A stretch of DNA of 64,000 nucleotides from Aphelenchoides besseyi (Eukaryota > Nematoda > Chromadorea > Rhabditida > Aphelenchoididae): the NCBI GenBank assembly GCA_024699855.1, contig JAMPIQ010000001.1:12214001-12278000 (forward strand), given 5' to 3'. The translations under genes and the position numbers were made by a program. The notes under the pieces are model-generated. The model saw only the letters and a program-made list of their open reading frames with translations, searched no databases and was not told where the DNA came from. The first letter of the stretch is position 1. The number at the start of each line of letters is the position of its first letter. Below are positions 25,774 to 38,819 of the stretch, in pieces.

Positions 25774-27489
25774 TTAATTCGTATAATCGGACTGCGTCAA
25801 GAGCGATCGATCGGTGAACTTTAAGCTTTTCGGCGGTTTTCCGGATGTTGGAGTTTGAATCGGACGTTTGCGCGGAGTACAAGCCGACAGTACTGATTTC
25901 GTTGGACTGCCGACCACCGATGTTCCGAAACGTGCTTCATCTTGCAATTGTTTGGCTTTTGCCACTTTCTGTAACAACATATTTTGGCTGGTAATTACGA
26001 GGTTCGTGCTAATTACCTTCATTGCTTTTTCGTTTTCTTTTTGTTGCTCTCGCAGTTGAACCAACCACAGAGCTTGTTGATATGGCGTTCTTCCTTCGAT
26101 GGTTATATCCAGATTCTTATCCTTTGAACATTCGATCTCCAATTCGCGAAGCGACTTTTCGGCATCTTTTTTCAAACGCTTTTGTTTCTCCAACAATTTG
26201 GCCATAATTCCTCCACGATTCTGACGCGCTTTGTCGGTATTCAGTTCAGCATCAACCTCGTCCAGCTTTTTGAAGGCCAGATACCATTGTTGGAACGAAT
26301 CGAAAAGCTCTTTTCCGGACTCGTATCGTTGTTTGAGCTTCTCAACATCGTCTCGAAGATGATTAACGATTTCAGGATCATGGGCGTCTGAAACAAATCC
26401 GAATTATCCAAACTGATCTTCCATCCAACCAACCCAAATCAATGCTTTCCGGGTACGCAGAAAGAAGTTCGTGAGCGTAACATTTCTCGGCCAGTTCCTT
26501 CAACTCGACGTACAGTTCGGTGAATTGGAATTCAATGTTCTCACGCCATTTCTCGTACTCGGCATCAAACTAAAAAGAAAGTCTTTAGGACATTATGAAA
26601 ACTAACCTTTTCAATAAGCGACTTGTAATTGTCGATCAACGACTTCGAGACAACAAAATCGGTTGAATTTATATCCAAACTTAGAAGATCACGTTCCACT
26701 GGTTCCAATGTGATGTTCTTGACAATTGTGTTTCGTCTAAATATGAATAGAACTATGAAGTCTGGATGAAAACAAACCGATTTGCAAGTCCCTGGAGCTT
26801 TTGAAGTTCGTTGCGACGGTTTTCGAGTTCACCTTCAAGTTCAATTCTTTTGCGTTGCATTTCATCAACCACTGAGCGATGAGCAATCTAAAATACGTGT
26901 AATTGTCTATTGTTTAAGTGTGATCACCTTTTCCGTAATAGAATTGTATTCTGGTAGTGTCTCATCTAACAAGCTGCAAATCTTAACCAATTTTTCGTAC
27001 TCTTTCAACTGCCGTTCCATAGCTGCTTTCTTCTTTGCGACCAAATCAGCTTTTTCGTGTTTCAAAGCTTTGAACTGAAAAACGGAGAAAAGACGTCGAA
27101 TCGAAATGAAAACAAACCAACGCAATAGAGTTGGGCACAAACTTGGAAACATTAAACTCGGGTAGTCCGAGTTCTTTGAGTGTTGATTGTATCTCGGGAA
27201 GTTCTTTTTGGATGTCCTTTTCCACGTTGTTAACCATCTCCTCTTCACTTCCAACGATCTCGTTCATGGTGTTGTAGAAAAGTTGATAGGCTGCTTGAGT
27301 TCGTTTTTCGCGTGTTTCGCGATCCATCGAAATTCTGTCCCATAGCGTTGAAAGACGATCGACTGTGTTGTGAACGTGGCCCAACAACTCAGCATTCGCA
27401 TCGTCCACGGACATTCTAAAACAACGCCCATCAACTTCTTATCAACTCCAGGAAACTAACCTTCTTTTTTGTCGATGTGGTGTGGTCAT
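25774..27489 (-). CDS. PRC1/Ase1-family microtubule-bundling protein
   Basis: Eight exons: 27461-27489, 27118-27415, 26928-27074, 26778-26887, 26607-26736, 26434-26569, 26017-26387 and 25774-25968. The protein is mostly helical, with long coiled coils (KHEKADLVAKKKAAMERQL, MQRKRIELEGELENRRNEL). The family's microtubule-binding signature is ARQNRGGIMAKLLEKQKRLK, followed by QALWLVQLREQQ. A basic, Pro/Ser/Thr-rich C-terminal tail contains SPTKS and TPRKRPIQTPTS, possible CDK sites. PRC1/SPD-1 proteins cross-link antiparallel microtubules in the spindle midzone for cytokinesis. The short first exon (MTTPHRQKRR) is supported by a clean 45-nt intron and extends the open frame that otherwise begins MSVDDANAELL. 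Confidence 0.93.
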
Positions 27490-28092
27490 TTTGAATGAAA
27501 GAAAAGAGTTTTGCAAGTAGCCACCGATTAAAAAGAAACTAAAACAAGAAAACCAAAATGACAAGAAATTTCCATAAACGCGCAAAGAATTCACGCTGAA
27601 ACTGTGAAGATGTTTGAAAACACCGAACGCCGACTTGAAGATCGCATTGAAAACCAATCTATCGATAGCCGAAGGTCATTGATGGAATCAAAATAAGCAA
27701 AACTGACGCTTTCACGCGCGTTCTTGTTCGAAGTTCGAACGGAGGAGCGATGTTCGTGTCGAGATCCCATCCGATGGATTTTGTCGTTGGTTGTCAAGTT
27801 CCTTTGTTTGTCAAATGATATTTACGTGATCTGTGGTATGTTTTCAATCAATGAACTCTCGCATTGACAATTCGAAAGAACACCAGCTGCTCTTACGAAC
27901 AAGCGAGTTCACTTCCTCTGAGGTCACGATTGTTATTTTCAATGAAATTTGCAGTGTTGATTTATCACGTTTCTGAAGAGCACTGAAAGTTCGTTAACAC
28001 CATTGAGTCGGAGGCCTCTGAAATGATAAAAAAGATAAGAAACAGGTGAAATCAGCAAACATATCTGAGCATTGAAACGGAAAAAAGTTTGA
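27490..28092. other. Divergent intergenic region
   Basis: It lies between the PRC1-like gene (-) and the fucosidase gene (+) and should hold both promoters. No open frame of note was seen. Confidence 0.4.
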
Positions 28093-29934
28093 ATGATCAA
28101 AATTTATACTATGACAACGCTGACTATTGCAATCTTATTTTCGATTTGTTTTTCTAGCTCATGGTCTTATAGGCGTTTCACAGTTAGAACGAACGTTGAA
28201 GTTCTGGATTTGAGTTTTCACTTTTCAGCCTGATTGGACATCTTTGGATAATCGTACAGCGCCCGTGTGGTATGATTCCGATAAGTTTGGAATCTTCGTT
28301 CATTGGGGAGTGTTTTCTGTTATCGGGCATCGCAGTGAATGGATTTGGTCAGTTAAAGCGGTTGTTTTAGCTTCAACGTTGGTTTAGGTGGTATTGGAAA
28401 GGCGACAGTCCAGATAAAGAAGTGGTTCAATACATGAATCAACATTATCCCAACGGAACAACATACGCGGATTTTGCTCGAGATGTAAGTTTGATGTTGT
28501 TGTTTTAACAAAAATTGTTCAGTTTACTGCTGCCGAATTCGATCCAAATGAATTTGCTGACGTAATCAAAGCTTCTGGTGCACGGTAAATTCACGTAGTT
28601 GTTTCAACGTTAAGCGTCTTTAGATATTTTGTTTTGACTTCAAAACATCACGAGGGTTTTACATTGTGGCCAAGTTTGACGACTTTCAATTGGAATTCTG
28701 TGGATGTTGGTGCTCATCGCGATCTTGTTGGTGATTTAGCAAAAGCTATTCGGGCTCAAGACATTCATTTTGGACTCTACTTCTCTCAAATGGCTTGGTT
28801 TCATCCGCTCTATTTGGCCGACAAAAAAGACAAAACCGCAAATTATCCGACGGTAAAATGACTCTCAATATAACATGTGGTTTTTTAGCAAATTTCTCTT
28901 CCACAAATGTACGAAATTGTGAACAAATATCAACCAGAAGTTCTTTGGAGCGACGGAGATTGGGAACAACCGCCGGAATATTGGAAAAGTCAGGAGTTCT
29001 TGGCGTGGCTTTTCAACGACAGGTATCCTAGCTATAGTAGTTAGTAATAAGTGTTTTAGTCCCGTGAAAAACAAGATTCTTGTAAACGATCGATTTGGCG
29101 CTGGAACGGCCGGAAAACATGGATCTTTTTTTAATCACGCAGATGGGTATTTACCGGGACACCTTCTTCGACACAAATGGGAATGTTGTATGGTCTTGGA
29201 CGATTATTCGTGGGGCTATAGACGCAATTTGAAAGTAACAACGGTCTTTGAACACTTGCAAAAGTTTATTTAGAGTGGAGATGTTAAATCGACTAAACAA
29301 GTACTCAGCATTTTTGTTAAAGTTTTGGCTTGGGGAGGAAACTTGTTGCTGAACATTGGACCGAATCATCTTGGTAGAATCCCACCGATTTTCGAAGATC
29401 GTTTACGTGAAGTCGGGAAATTTGTTAACGCTTATAGTGAAGCTATTTTTGAAACAAAACCGTGGATCTACCAGAACGATTCATTTGATGTCTGGTAAGA
29501 GAAAAATTTAGAGAATGGTTTTAACGTTTATTTGAGGTACACAAGTCGATTGCGTTCATCGATGTATTTCGACGACAATCGAGCTTTCAATCCGCAATCC
29601 GAGGAAAACACAATCGTCTATGCGTTCATTCTCAACTACGATACGACCAATCAAATTGATTTACCATCGATTAAAACAACTGAAAAGGTAAGATTGAATT
29701 GACAGCTTATATTCAATTGGTGTAGACTGTAATTACTTTACTGGGAACAAAAGAGAAAGCGAAAATCGTTTCCCGCAAACCAACGACCATCGAACTACCA
29801 CCGTGGCAACTGTTTCCATACCGTGAAGTTGTTGTCCTAAAAATCGAATATGCGGCCGATTCGAACGTGAGTTAAACAACCAAAAACTTTCTAAAAGAAC
29901 CGTTCAGTTCAAACCGAAAGTCTACGACTCTTGA
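28093..29934 (+). CDS. Alpha-L-fucosidase (GH29)
   Basis: Eleven exons (28093-28182, 28229-28347, 28388-28484, 28523-28584, 28624-28852, 28889-29022, 29060-29234, 29274-29494, 29537-29687, 29726-29866, 29908-29934). The protein has a signal peptide ([18 protein letters not shown]) and is collinear with lysosomal fucosidases that remove alpha-L-fucose from glycans. Landmarks are [43 protein letters not shown], the nucleophile Asp in [42 protein letters not shown] and [11 protein letters not shown]. The C-terminal beta domain is shorter and less conserved, as usual. All introns are GT-AG. An AATAAA lies about 40 bases after the stop. Confidence 0.96.
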
Positions 29935-30113
29935 ACATCAAAGTCATTGGATTTTGTCTAAGACAAATTCGATAAAAATAAAAGCTCTCAATAGATATTG
30001 TTAATCGAAATAACCATCTGAACAGTTGTATTAAAAAACCATGTTATTGAAGTGGTACAATGGTGATTTCGAACGGATAGTCAAGTGGAAAGCAGTTGTG
30101 TGCCAATGAAAGT

Positions 30114-31429
30114 CTACGAGCTCTCTCGAGATTTCATTAGTTGCTGCCATGCCGCTGTAACACCCAATTCATTTCGAGTGAAATCACGAACTTTCTAAAA
30201 CCAAACATTGGAGAGATCTTACGATGTAGTAACTTACTTCCCAAGTAGGTCGATCGGAATACAATTCCTGAAAACCTTTGAAGCTTTTAAGCACATGAAA
30301 ACCTACTTGATGGGCAATGTTTTCAGCGTAATAAGTTGTAACGGCATTTGGACAATTTGCGGACAAAACTTTCGTATGTTCGGCAGTGATCAGTGCATCT
30401 GTGAGACCATGAGCGAAGAAAGTGCGACAACGAACAGTTTTGATTTTTTTGTAACTGCAAATAAATTCACGTTGAAAGAACGGCCGAGCTCACTTCAGAA
30501 AGCGATCATGTCGACAAAATCGATCTTTCGTCGAAAAACGCGAAACAAATGGAATCACTGACATGACAGAAATGAACGGTGCGAGAAGAATCAAACCGCC
30601 TAACTGAAAAGAAAGTTGTTGTGAAAAATTTAACTACCAATCAACTCATTTGTGGAGTAGTCGATGCCAAATGGATTGCTGAAGCCGTACCCATAGAAAA
30701 TCCAAACGAAATGACGTTTTCGTCCTCATAACCAAGATCTTCCTTCACGTATCTAAAAGCAGAATCCTAAGAAAACGTATTCTTGGACCTCACTTGAAAA
30801 CTCTCTCAACATCCGCGTAGACTGCCGCTTCGGTTGGTTCGCCGCTTGACACTCCAACCCCACTATAGTCAAAAACCACGATATCACATTCCAAATGATC
30901 AGCAATGTCAATTTGAAGAAGAGCATTAATCGAATTGAGTTCGAAGACGACTTACGAGTGTTGGATCGGCACAAATGCAATTGCCCAAATCAGAACTATT
31001 AGGTTGACATAAAATGATTAATTTGGGCGATTTCACGGCCAATTCGATGGAATGACGACACGGAATATGAGCCGAGATGATGTAGTCGTTCAACGATGTC
31101 TGAAGTACGAAGGCTCTGAGACGCAGAGCTTGTGTAAAAATGACACTGTATTGATAGCGAATGTCGATTAGTTCACGAAGACAAATCGTAATGTTTGGTT
31201 GATTGAAAGCATCTTTGGCCGAAAGCGTGAAACGACGATCGTCGAGAGGCCCGTAGATCAGAAAGTAGATCGAACCGCGATCTGGTGGTGTGAACGACGC
31301 CTTCGTGATGATCATATGAGGTAATGGCGGACTGACAATGTGCAAAATTCGACCAATCCAACGACACGTTTGACCTAATGTTTGCAAGAATCCACGCTTT
31401 TCAGGTTCATTTCGATATTTTGTAATTGG
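30114..31429 (-). CDS. ABHD17/FAM108-like alpha/beta hydrolase
   Basis: Exons 30956-31429, 30794-30912, 30646-30752, 30494-30599, 30238-30454 and 30114-30194. Landmarks match ABHD17-type serine hydrolases, some of which depalmitoylate proteins: PKLIILCQPNSSDLG (HGNAxDLG-like strand), CDIVVFDYSGVGVSSGEPTE, the nucleophile elbow FGFSMGTASA (Ser in GFSMG), the acid loop FFAHGLTDALIT and a catalytic His in ENIAHQVGF. The join between the first two listed exons needs a 43-nt intron (30913-30955) whose 3' end reads TTCTTCAA instead of the expected AG. The 5' end is open: the frame begins at an acceptor at 31430 and upstream exons were not resolved, though an exon around 31470-31560 (PDCPLHGIRVENSS) could precede it. 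Confidence 0.82.
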
Positions 31430-31439
31430 CTATAATTGG

Positions 31440-32780
31440 TACGAAGAATGAACTCTGAAGATTGAAATGCCAACCGCCGTATTGTCCAAATTTAAGATCG
31501 TTTGTCCTGTCGGAGATGAGTTTTCTACGCGAATGCCGTGAAGCGGACAATCAGGTGCTAAAATCGTGATTATTCAATGTAAGTCCATTGAAGGACTTGC
31601 ATGGCTCAAAGATCACTTGATTTGATTCTTCTTCTTTTACTGAATTGGCTTCTGCAACTAAAACTTTCGAGCTATTGATCCCCACCACAACCTTTAATTC
31701 GATGTTTAATTCTTCAAACAAGGAACATTACCGGCGTTTTGATTTGTTCCGTCAATTTACTCGGATTCTGAAGCTCCATAAAAACGGACCGATTCATGAG
31801 AAAGTCAAAAATGGAGAATAAAATCTGTTCGTTCTTTTGAAGTTCATTTGCATTCTGAGTTGCTTTCAATGCGTGATGTTGTGGATATTTGAATCGTGTA
31901 GTGTTCAGGTGAAATGCAAACAGAAGCGAGTCTTCAAGAAGAGAGATCATTCTGACCACCGAAAGACGAGTTTTTTTGGGAGGAAAGGGGCGATCGTTTA
32001 TGAAAAGTGGAGCGAAGACGCACGTGGTGTGTTTAATGGGCTATTGTATGTTCCGTTTTTATGCAATTACACGTTCAGATTTCCATTACATTGGCGCCAC
32101 AAACAATCTTGCAAATCACATTGTTGCACAATACAAAAAAGTGACCATTGACGTTGTGTGTGTGTGTTTTGAACGCATCAAATTGCGGGCAATTAAGTTT
32201 CGAGACGATGAGCGACAGTCGAATTGTTTGTGGAACGGATTTCGAAGTTCGACTGCCTCTTTTGTATCGACGAATGACAATCCTTTTTCTTGCAAATGCC
32301 TGAGTTTATTAGCACGCTACTTAAGCAAAAATGGCACAGTAGACGTTAAACAACGAGAGGAGGAGAAGAAAAACAACTCAAACACTCGATACCTCAAACA
32401 TCGAATCTTCTCGAAATCTTTCAAGTCGAACAACCGAAAAGAGACGTCCGATTCGAAGTCCCGATAAGAAACATGTTGGAGATTCCAGTTGACGGAGGGC
32501 GAACGTATGAATTGCAAAAGAAGTGGAGATGTGTTTTTTTATTAATTTTTACGCGCACCATAACCGGCGCGGAAATTGAATTTCAGCGTGATGACAACGT
32601 CGGCAATCGGTTTCATCCATCAGCGGGTGGGGATGTCCAATTGAGATTAATAAGAAGAAGAATTAAACGTTAAATAGCCTAAGAAATTCGAGAAAACCCG
32701 ATTGTTTTGACGAACAACGAAGCGAAATAAGGAAAAGGGGCAGTGTTGATGAGATTGAACGTCCACAGTGCATCATATCT
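31440..32780. other. Region with unresolved minus-strand exon-like pieces
   Basis: Minus-strand stretches near 31755-31850 (MNRSVFMELQNPSKLTEQIK) and 31557-31715 (VVVGINSSKVLVAEANS) can be joined through a 40-nt intron and look coding, but I cannot fit them to a complete gene. A 163-codon plus-strand frame at 31976-32467 has no support beyond being open. Confidence 0.3.
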
Positions 32781-32793
32781 TCTCCTATTTTGC

Positions 32794-34804
32794 TTAATAT
32801 CCCGGTGCGGTTCGTGGCACTGGCTGTAATTTAATAGTTTGATTGGAATCGAAAGTTTTAAACTAACACAGTGATCGCAAGCGCCACCCGAGCCTTGTTG
32901 TCCACTTGCTGTAAGAATTGAAGTCACATAAAAATTAGTTACAATAATCTTGCCTCCAGGTTGTCCTTGGCCTCCACTAAAAAATCAATGAAGTCGTGAT
33001 GATTTACTTCAGACTCACGGTTTTCCAGGACTTCCTTGAGATCCAGCATCACCCTAAAATTTTTATTATTGAAAATGATTAACGACAGTTGAAGTACAGG
33101 TGGTCCTTGAGCTCCAGGTCTGAAACATCAGTTATTGATGCAATTTACGATTTAACTCACTTTCCAGGTTGTCCATTATTTCCTTTGGGTCCTACAAATT
33201 TGTGTTAAACTTGTTCATGACATTAAAAGCCATGGAACTTGCCTTGAGGTCCCTGAAATATGATTTGATTAATAGACACAACTATTTGCAACTTACGGGT
33301 CTACCCGAAGGTCCAGCCGGGCCACTGCAATTACAAACATGTATTTTTTTCAGTAGTTCACTTACGGTGGGCCAGCTTTGCCAGGAACTGTGCGCAATAC
33401 TCCTGGGGCGCCTGGTTGTCCACTTCGTCCTTTAAATCGCGGTTATTACCCTTCGAATCGACGATCAAATACCTGGTTGTCCTGGTCGTCCCTGAAGCAT
33501 AAATATTATTTGATTAAACTAAAGCATTTAACTCACCGATGGTCCTGGGGGTCCTGGAGGTCCACTGAAATTGCGATTATTTCTAACTAATTGGAATTAA
33601 ACATACGGCAATCCACGACGTCCACCGTCGACATTTCTTCCTGGAGCACCACTAAAAAGACAAGATGACGTTATTGAAATAAATCTAAGAAAGTCTTACG
33701 CTTTTCCTGGCATTCCCTTAGGTCCCTACAAATAAATGAATCAAATGCAGTGCATCAATTCAACATACTGGGCGTCCAGGAGGGCCAGCCGATGCTGCAA
33801 TTTAATCAGGTGTCAATTGCACAAACTCAAAACTATACCTGGTGCACAGGTTTGACATCCGCTGTGTTGTTGTTGACGTTGTGGAGGTGATTGACCGGGT
33901 GGTCCATCACTGTAATTTCGTTTAAAAGAAAGTCGAATTTATGCACAAACCGGCCTGGTCGTCCTGGGGCACCGTCTTCAAGCAAATAGTTTGATTTAAA
34001 ACATTCAATTCGAAAGCTTACCATTTCCTGGTTGTCCATCGGGGCCTTAAATAGAACAATCATTCAGTATATCCCTTGTCATTTGATTGTCCAACTAGTG
34101 ACTTATAACTCTACCTGGTGGTCCTCTGTAATATACCGATTAAACAACAATTCAGTAATATTCGTAACTTACGGTGGCCCAGCAGGTGAAACCTATAGAA
34201 TTGAAAAATACAATTATGAAACTACGTAAATTCATGCATACTCCACAACCACAACAACCTCCTTGACTTCCACTATGGGAGCTAACGAATGCATCACGAT
34301 GAGCATATGGACTACTGGCTGGAGCAGCGGCTCCATTATACGAATATCCGGCTTGACGTGCTGTTCTGGGATGAACGGTCGACAAAACCTTTAAAATATT
34401 TGTCAAATTCATTTCACATAACAATCGAAATTACTTGAGTACGAGTGACCTCACGCCAAACGCTGCCACTTCGAGATTTGCAGAAATCGACCTCAGATTG
34501 CATGACCGACTAAAAACATTCAATTACAACATCATGATTGTCATCGTCCCGATGTTACTAACTTGCATGTGTTGCCTATAATAATAAAGATTACATTCGT
34601 TCACGAACCCCAACTCACATGTAATTGTAGATCATTGGGACGGAAATCACACAAACCAACGTCGCAATGGTCGAAAGAGCGACACCGAAGAAAGCGACAG
34701 TACTACAAAAACAAACTCAACGTTACAATCAAATCGAAACGAACATACCGAAGGCTATCGGCCTCACGTTGCCGTTCCTTAACGTCTTGCTGATCCATGG
34801 TCAT
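32794..34804 (-). CDS. Cuticle collagen split into many micro-exons
   Basis: The first exons are 34749-34804 (MTMDQQDVKERQREADS), 34619-34702 (membrane span TVAFFGVALSTIATLVCVIS), 34563-34575, 34435-34509, 34242-34388 and 34173-34192. A furin-like RTAR follows the span, then a Cys knot GGCCGCG and a Gly-X-Y region. The Gly-X-Y region is cut into roughly 20 small exons, some only 10-20 nt. The end is CDHC|PVPRTAPGY, the classic nematode cuticle collagen tail, with the stop at 32794. Such collagens are secreted by hypodermis and cross-linked through their Cys clusters. At least two introns (donors ending at 33242 and 32953) start with GC. Intron number is far above the one to three usual for Caenorhabditis collagens. 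Confidence 0.93.
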
Positions 34805-34868
34805 GCTGAAAGAATGAGAGGCGAATTCACGAATCTCCACTCTGCGTTAAACGTTCCATCCCTCCGGC

Positions 34869-34875
34869 TTTTATA
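34869..34875 (-). promoter_or_regulatory. TATA box of the micro-exon collagen
   Basis: On the minus strand this reads TATAAAA, 65 bases upstream of the collagen ATG at 34804. Confidence 0.6.
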
Positions 34876-34879
34876 CTCG

Positions 34880-37310
34880 TAGCGCCGCACACATTGCGCA
34901 GTAGAAGAAGGCGGGAGGAATACGAACGACGCTTCAGATTCTTTGGCTTCACGGGTCAGTGAATGGGAGGCGTCAGAGTGGAGTTTTCTTGAACCCAAAC
35001 CGATGGCCTTGGCGCAAACTTTCCAATCAACGGTTTCGCTTTTCCGTGACAAACTTCCCGTTCGTTTCACAAGTGTTTTCAACTTCGAATCGAAAATTTG
35101 AGCTGTTCGACCTCGAACGGCGCGCACAAAAATTTGACCGTCCGCTTCCGCACACTTTCAATTTCGATAATCTTCAACGTTTGATAAGAATTCAGAAGCT
35201 CCAAAGAATTCGCTCTAAATAAATTTCATTGCAATCAACATTCACTCATTGAATACCTTCATTCATTTTGAAGCTCAACTCTCACATAGTAGTTGGTCAT
35301 TTGATTATCGGATCTTGAGCTCAGTGTCATTTCTGTTTTACCGTACCGTCAATTTCGATTTCTCGATTACTGTTCACTTTCAACGAATCTGACCCTCGAC
35401 CGAAACGTTCGCTTGCGATTTTGATTTCCGGTTTCGAACGCCAACGCCCGAATCTGCCTGTTCATTTGTTCGCAATTAGTCGTGCAATTGCAATTCGATT
35501 AAAAACGAAAACCGTCCTTGAACACAAAAGAAAACTCGGGTGTCCATTTAGTCGAACCGGTTTTCCTACGAGCATCAACGTTTGCCGAAAACATTCGAAC
35601 CGTTCTGATTAGTGTGAGTGCTTATCGTTCGACTCGACAACGAAACAAAAGATTGTTGTCGCTACAAAACGGTTTCCCACGAAATCCAATCAAACAAACT
35701 TGTTCAATAACCGTCATTATACTTATTGCTACAGAATGCAATTAAAACCCCATACAACAGATTGGAATGCTAACTTCCGCGCTTACACGATGATTCTCAA
35801 TAAAACGACATTTGATTGCACCGTATTCTGCGACCTCAAAACACACATCGGAACTCCTGTTAGCCTCCCAACAATAAGCCTCAAGTTCTGAAGGTTTGTT
35901 TGCATGAAGATAACTGCAATACACTTTTCGTTGGTTGTCATTTCTGTCGAATTGGAATGTACCAGGTACTCAATCGGTTTGACTGTAAACTTGTTGGTAA
36001 GAATCTATAATTGACTGAAGTCATGAGTGCAGAGCTCATTTACGGTCGTTCAATACACACATTCCCGGTTCTTGTTCAATAGTGTTCGATTAATTCCAAG
36101 AAGAATTTGTCATTTGAAAATAGCCAATTAGTTCAAAAACCGGTTTTCAGTTCGATCAAATTGATTACCGCGCTCATCACAATGTGGTCGCGTATTACAA
36201 TAGACGCAGTAAAATGGACGTCGTGCTCATCAAATTTAATATCTTCGCTATTTGAATAATTGAAGAAAGAAGTCTGCGGGTGTCGTTGTTTTCATCGGCA
36301 ATCACAAAAACACTTTCGGAACCACAAGGTCATTGGAACGGTCTTGGAAGTTTATTTGATTTCCCGTTTAAGTCAACTTCGTACATCGAATGTTCCACAA
36401 TTAAACTCAAATTCTTGTTCGTTCAATGACTAACCGTTGGGGTTTGATGTGACAAAGTTTATTGCTCGTACAATGAAAACAATCTACGGGACTCCAAATT
36501 TTTCTGAATAGCAAACAAACTCGTGGACGTAAAACGAGCAAATCGAGTAATTAAAACGCTGAGAAACGGTTCGAATTCCCAACACAAAAATGTACAATGA
36601 ATTCGAAATTAATGAGCCCTAAATGAAAAAACTCGCCAACGTTTTCCTACGAATTTGACGGGGATCAGATGGACCGGAAAGAAGCACGAAACGCTGAGAT
36701 TTGATTCGGATCACATGTCTGCAAACTTGTTTCCGCGCACTCGAACGGGACCCGGCGTTCGGTTTGTGTTGCTTAGGAGCTTAAGATCCTAATCGGCAGT
36801 CGAGTTATATTTCATAGTTGGAATGCTCATCGACTATGTCCAACAAAAAGCCTCGAGAAAGTCACGAGCTCAAATCGTTTCGAACAAACAACTGCGCACC
36901 CAAAACACCACCAGAGTTAAATTTTGTTGTTGTCATAAACAAATCCACGTTGTTAGGGAAACGCTCATGGCTTATGCCATTGAATCGCAAGTGCGCGATG
37001 TCCGAACGTTTGCAGTCAAGAAAAAGACCGGAACTCGCCGACTGACGAGAGTCCATGGGCGCAGACTCCAAAAGAAGACGACGATTCGCTTTCTCGCTGT
37101 TAGTCCACAACTCTCGGCACTTCGGTTTTGGCCACAATTTCGCTGAAAAGACGAGACTTTTGTTCGGGTTCTGAAGTCGGACGAAAACCGTTCGTTTAGA
37201 ACTCTGAATTTGAGCTAATTTCCTCCAACTTTTCGTTTCAGAGAATTGCGCAATTGAAAAGTTAGTGACTCAGCCGTTCAGTTCGCGAGTTTGTGAACCG
37301 AAATCCGCTC
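34880..37310. other. Long intergenic region, no gene seen
   Basis: About 2.4 kb between the divergent collagen (-) and TACC-like (+) genes. Overlapping open frames at 36818-37146 in several phases look like chance. No repeat or RNA gene was recognised. Confidence 0.4.
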
Positions 37311-38746
37311 ATGAAAATGGACGAATCGACTGTGGAACCATCACGCTCATCGTTCGTTGTTGCTTTACAAATTGATATTTGAGGTGTTCTTTTAGGTCAC
37401 TTAATCGTACAATGGTTCTTTCCAAACGCGCCAATCGTCCGGGATTACCGAAGTTGGACGGTGATGACCTTTGCATTTCCGAACCGATCGCAGCACCGGC
37501 AAATCTGGAGGCTCAACGTGTTCATTATAGATCGGGGTATGTTGAAAATTGCATTTGAGAGTCGAGGTCATGCTCCTCAATTTTCTCGTCCACTCGCTCT
37601 TTTCGTTCCCGAGGCGACGAAGTCAATTGTTACGAAATTTAGCACACGAATAACGCTTCTCGTTCTCTGAATAACGTCGAGATTTTAGTGCCGATTTCGG
37701 TCGACGAAATCACGTTCGAAGTGCGACAGTTACAATCAGCTCGGAGACAATGGAGGAGTTTCAACGAGCGTTCGATGAGATTCAAGATGTGCGTTCTCTT
37801 AACTGACATTTCTATTCCTATTTAGACTACGATGTCCGATGCGGAAAAGTTGACTGAAGTGCGCAGACGAATCTTATCGTTGGTGGATGCTAAAGAGAAG
37901 CAATGGAATGCGCAAAACCAAACGGTCGTTCTTCTACTTCGGCCTCATAATCGAGTATTCTTTAGGTTAAGGAAAATGATTCATCCTCCGGAAAGAATTC
38001 AATCGCTAAATTGGAGACGGACATTGCTCGAAAAGCGGCTTTGTATGCCGATCGTTTCTTTAAAATTTGTGAGCGAAATGAAATGTAGGAGAAGTTTGAA
38101 TTCATTTCAACCATAGAAGCTTTCAGTGACATTGAAAAGGTGCTCAAAAACGATCCCGACATGATATTCAGCATGAAGTTACGTTCCGTTCTGCCAACTC
38201 CTTCGACTGCCGCTGATCAAACAAAAGAAATCGAGGAGTTACGGAAAGAACGTGACAACTTGTGCGACGAAACAAAAGGGTTGAAAGCGAGTTATGCGAA
38301 TTTGTTCAAATCGTACGACAAGCTGCGTACGAACTACGAGCTTCTGCAAGAAAGTCGTAATAGTTTGGTTGAGAAGTCGGAGATGCAACGAAACGCAATG
38401 AACTCGATGTACGAAAGCGCTCTAAACCTGAAAAGCATTATGGCTGAACAAGCGGCAATGTTCGATTCTGTTTTATTCCTCGAGTAATCTTGTGATTTCA
38501 GGGCCGATCAAACGATTGCCGAGACAAAAGGACGATACGATTCGAGCACCGTGACAATTCGCATGGATTTGGTGCGTCTGGAGAACGAGAACTCGAGTTT
38601 GAAATCAGAAATCGATGCAAAAGTAAGTACTTGAAAGACATTGGCAAGAACGGTCTTCGTTTTAGACAAAAGAAATCGAAGAACTGCGAATGATTATTAA
38701 CGAAGTCGTGAAACAAGTGACGCTAGTCCCGCTAGAAGCCGTTTAA
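37311..38746 (+). CDS. TACC-domain coiled-coil protein
   Basis: Exons 37311-37351, 37396-37536, 37689-37788, 37826-37924, 37966-38084, 38127-38459, 38502-38622 and 38666-38746. The first 80 residues are basic and disordered (LSKRANRPGLPKLDG). The rest is an almost continuous coiled coil: EEFQRAFDEIQD, EKLTEVRRRILSLVDAKEK, KERDNLCDETKGLKASYANL and SYDKLRTNYELLQESRNSL, ending TKEIEELRMIINEVVKQV. This matches the TACC domain, including the family's xxEELxxIxxxVxxxM-like end. TACC proteins (TAC-1 in worms) recruit the microtubule polymerase ZYG-9/XMAP215 to centrosomes. The size fits the short nematode form rather than the large vertebrate proteins. Two in-frame Met codons (37311, 37317) could serve as start. 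Confidence 0.82.
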
Positions 38747-38819
38747 AATATTTTGATCTCCATTATTTTGTACTCTGCCGTAAGCACAATAAATAAGCTA
38801 TGAATTAAGGGCTTTTAAT

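Noticed and set aside
31976..32467. 163-codon plus-strand open frame
   Set aside because: It has no signal peptide, motif or splice-supported neighbour, and its composition looks like read-through of non-coding sequence.
36540..36600. GGTTCGAATTCC resembling a tRNA B box
   Set aside because: There is no A box or stem structure upstream, so this is probably chance.
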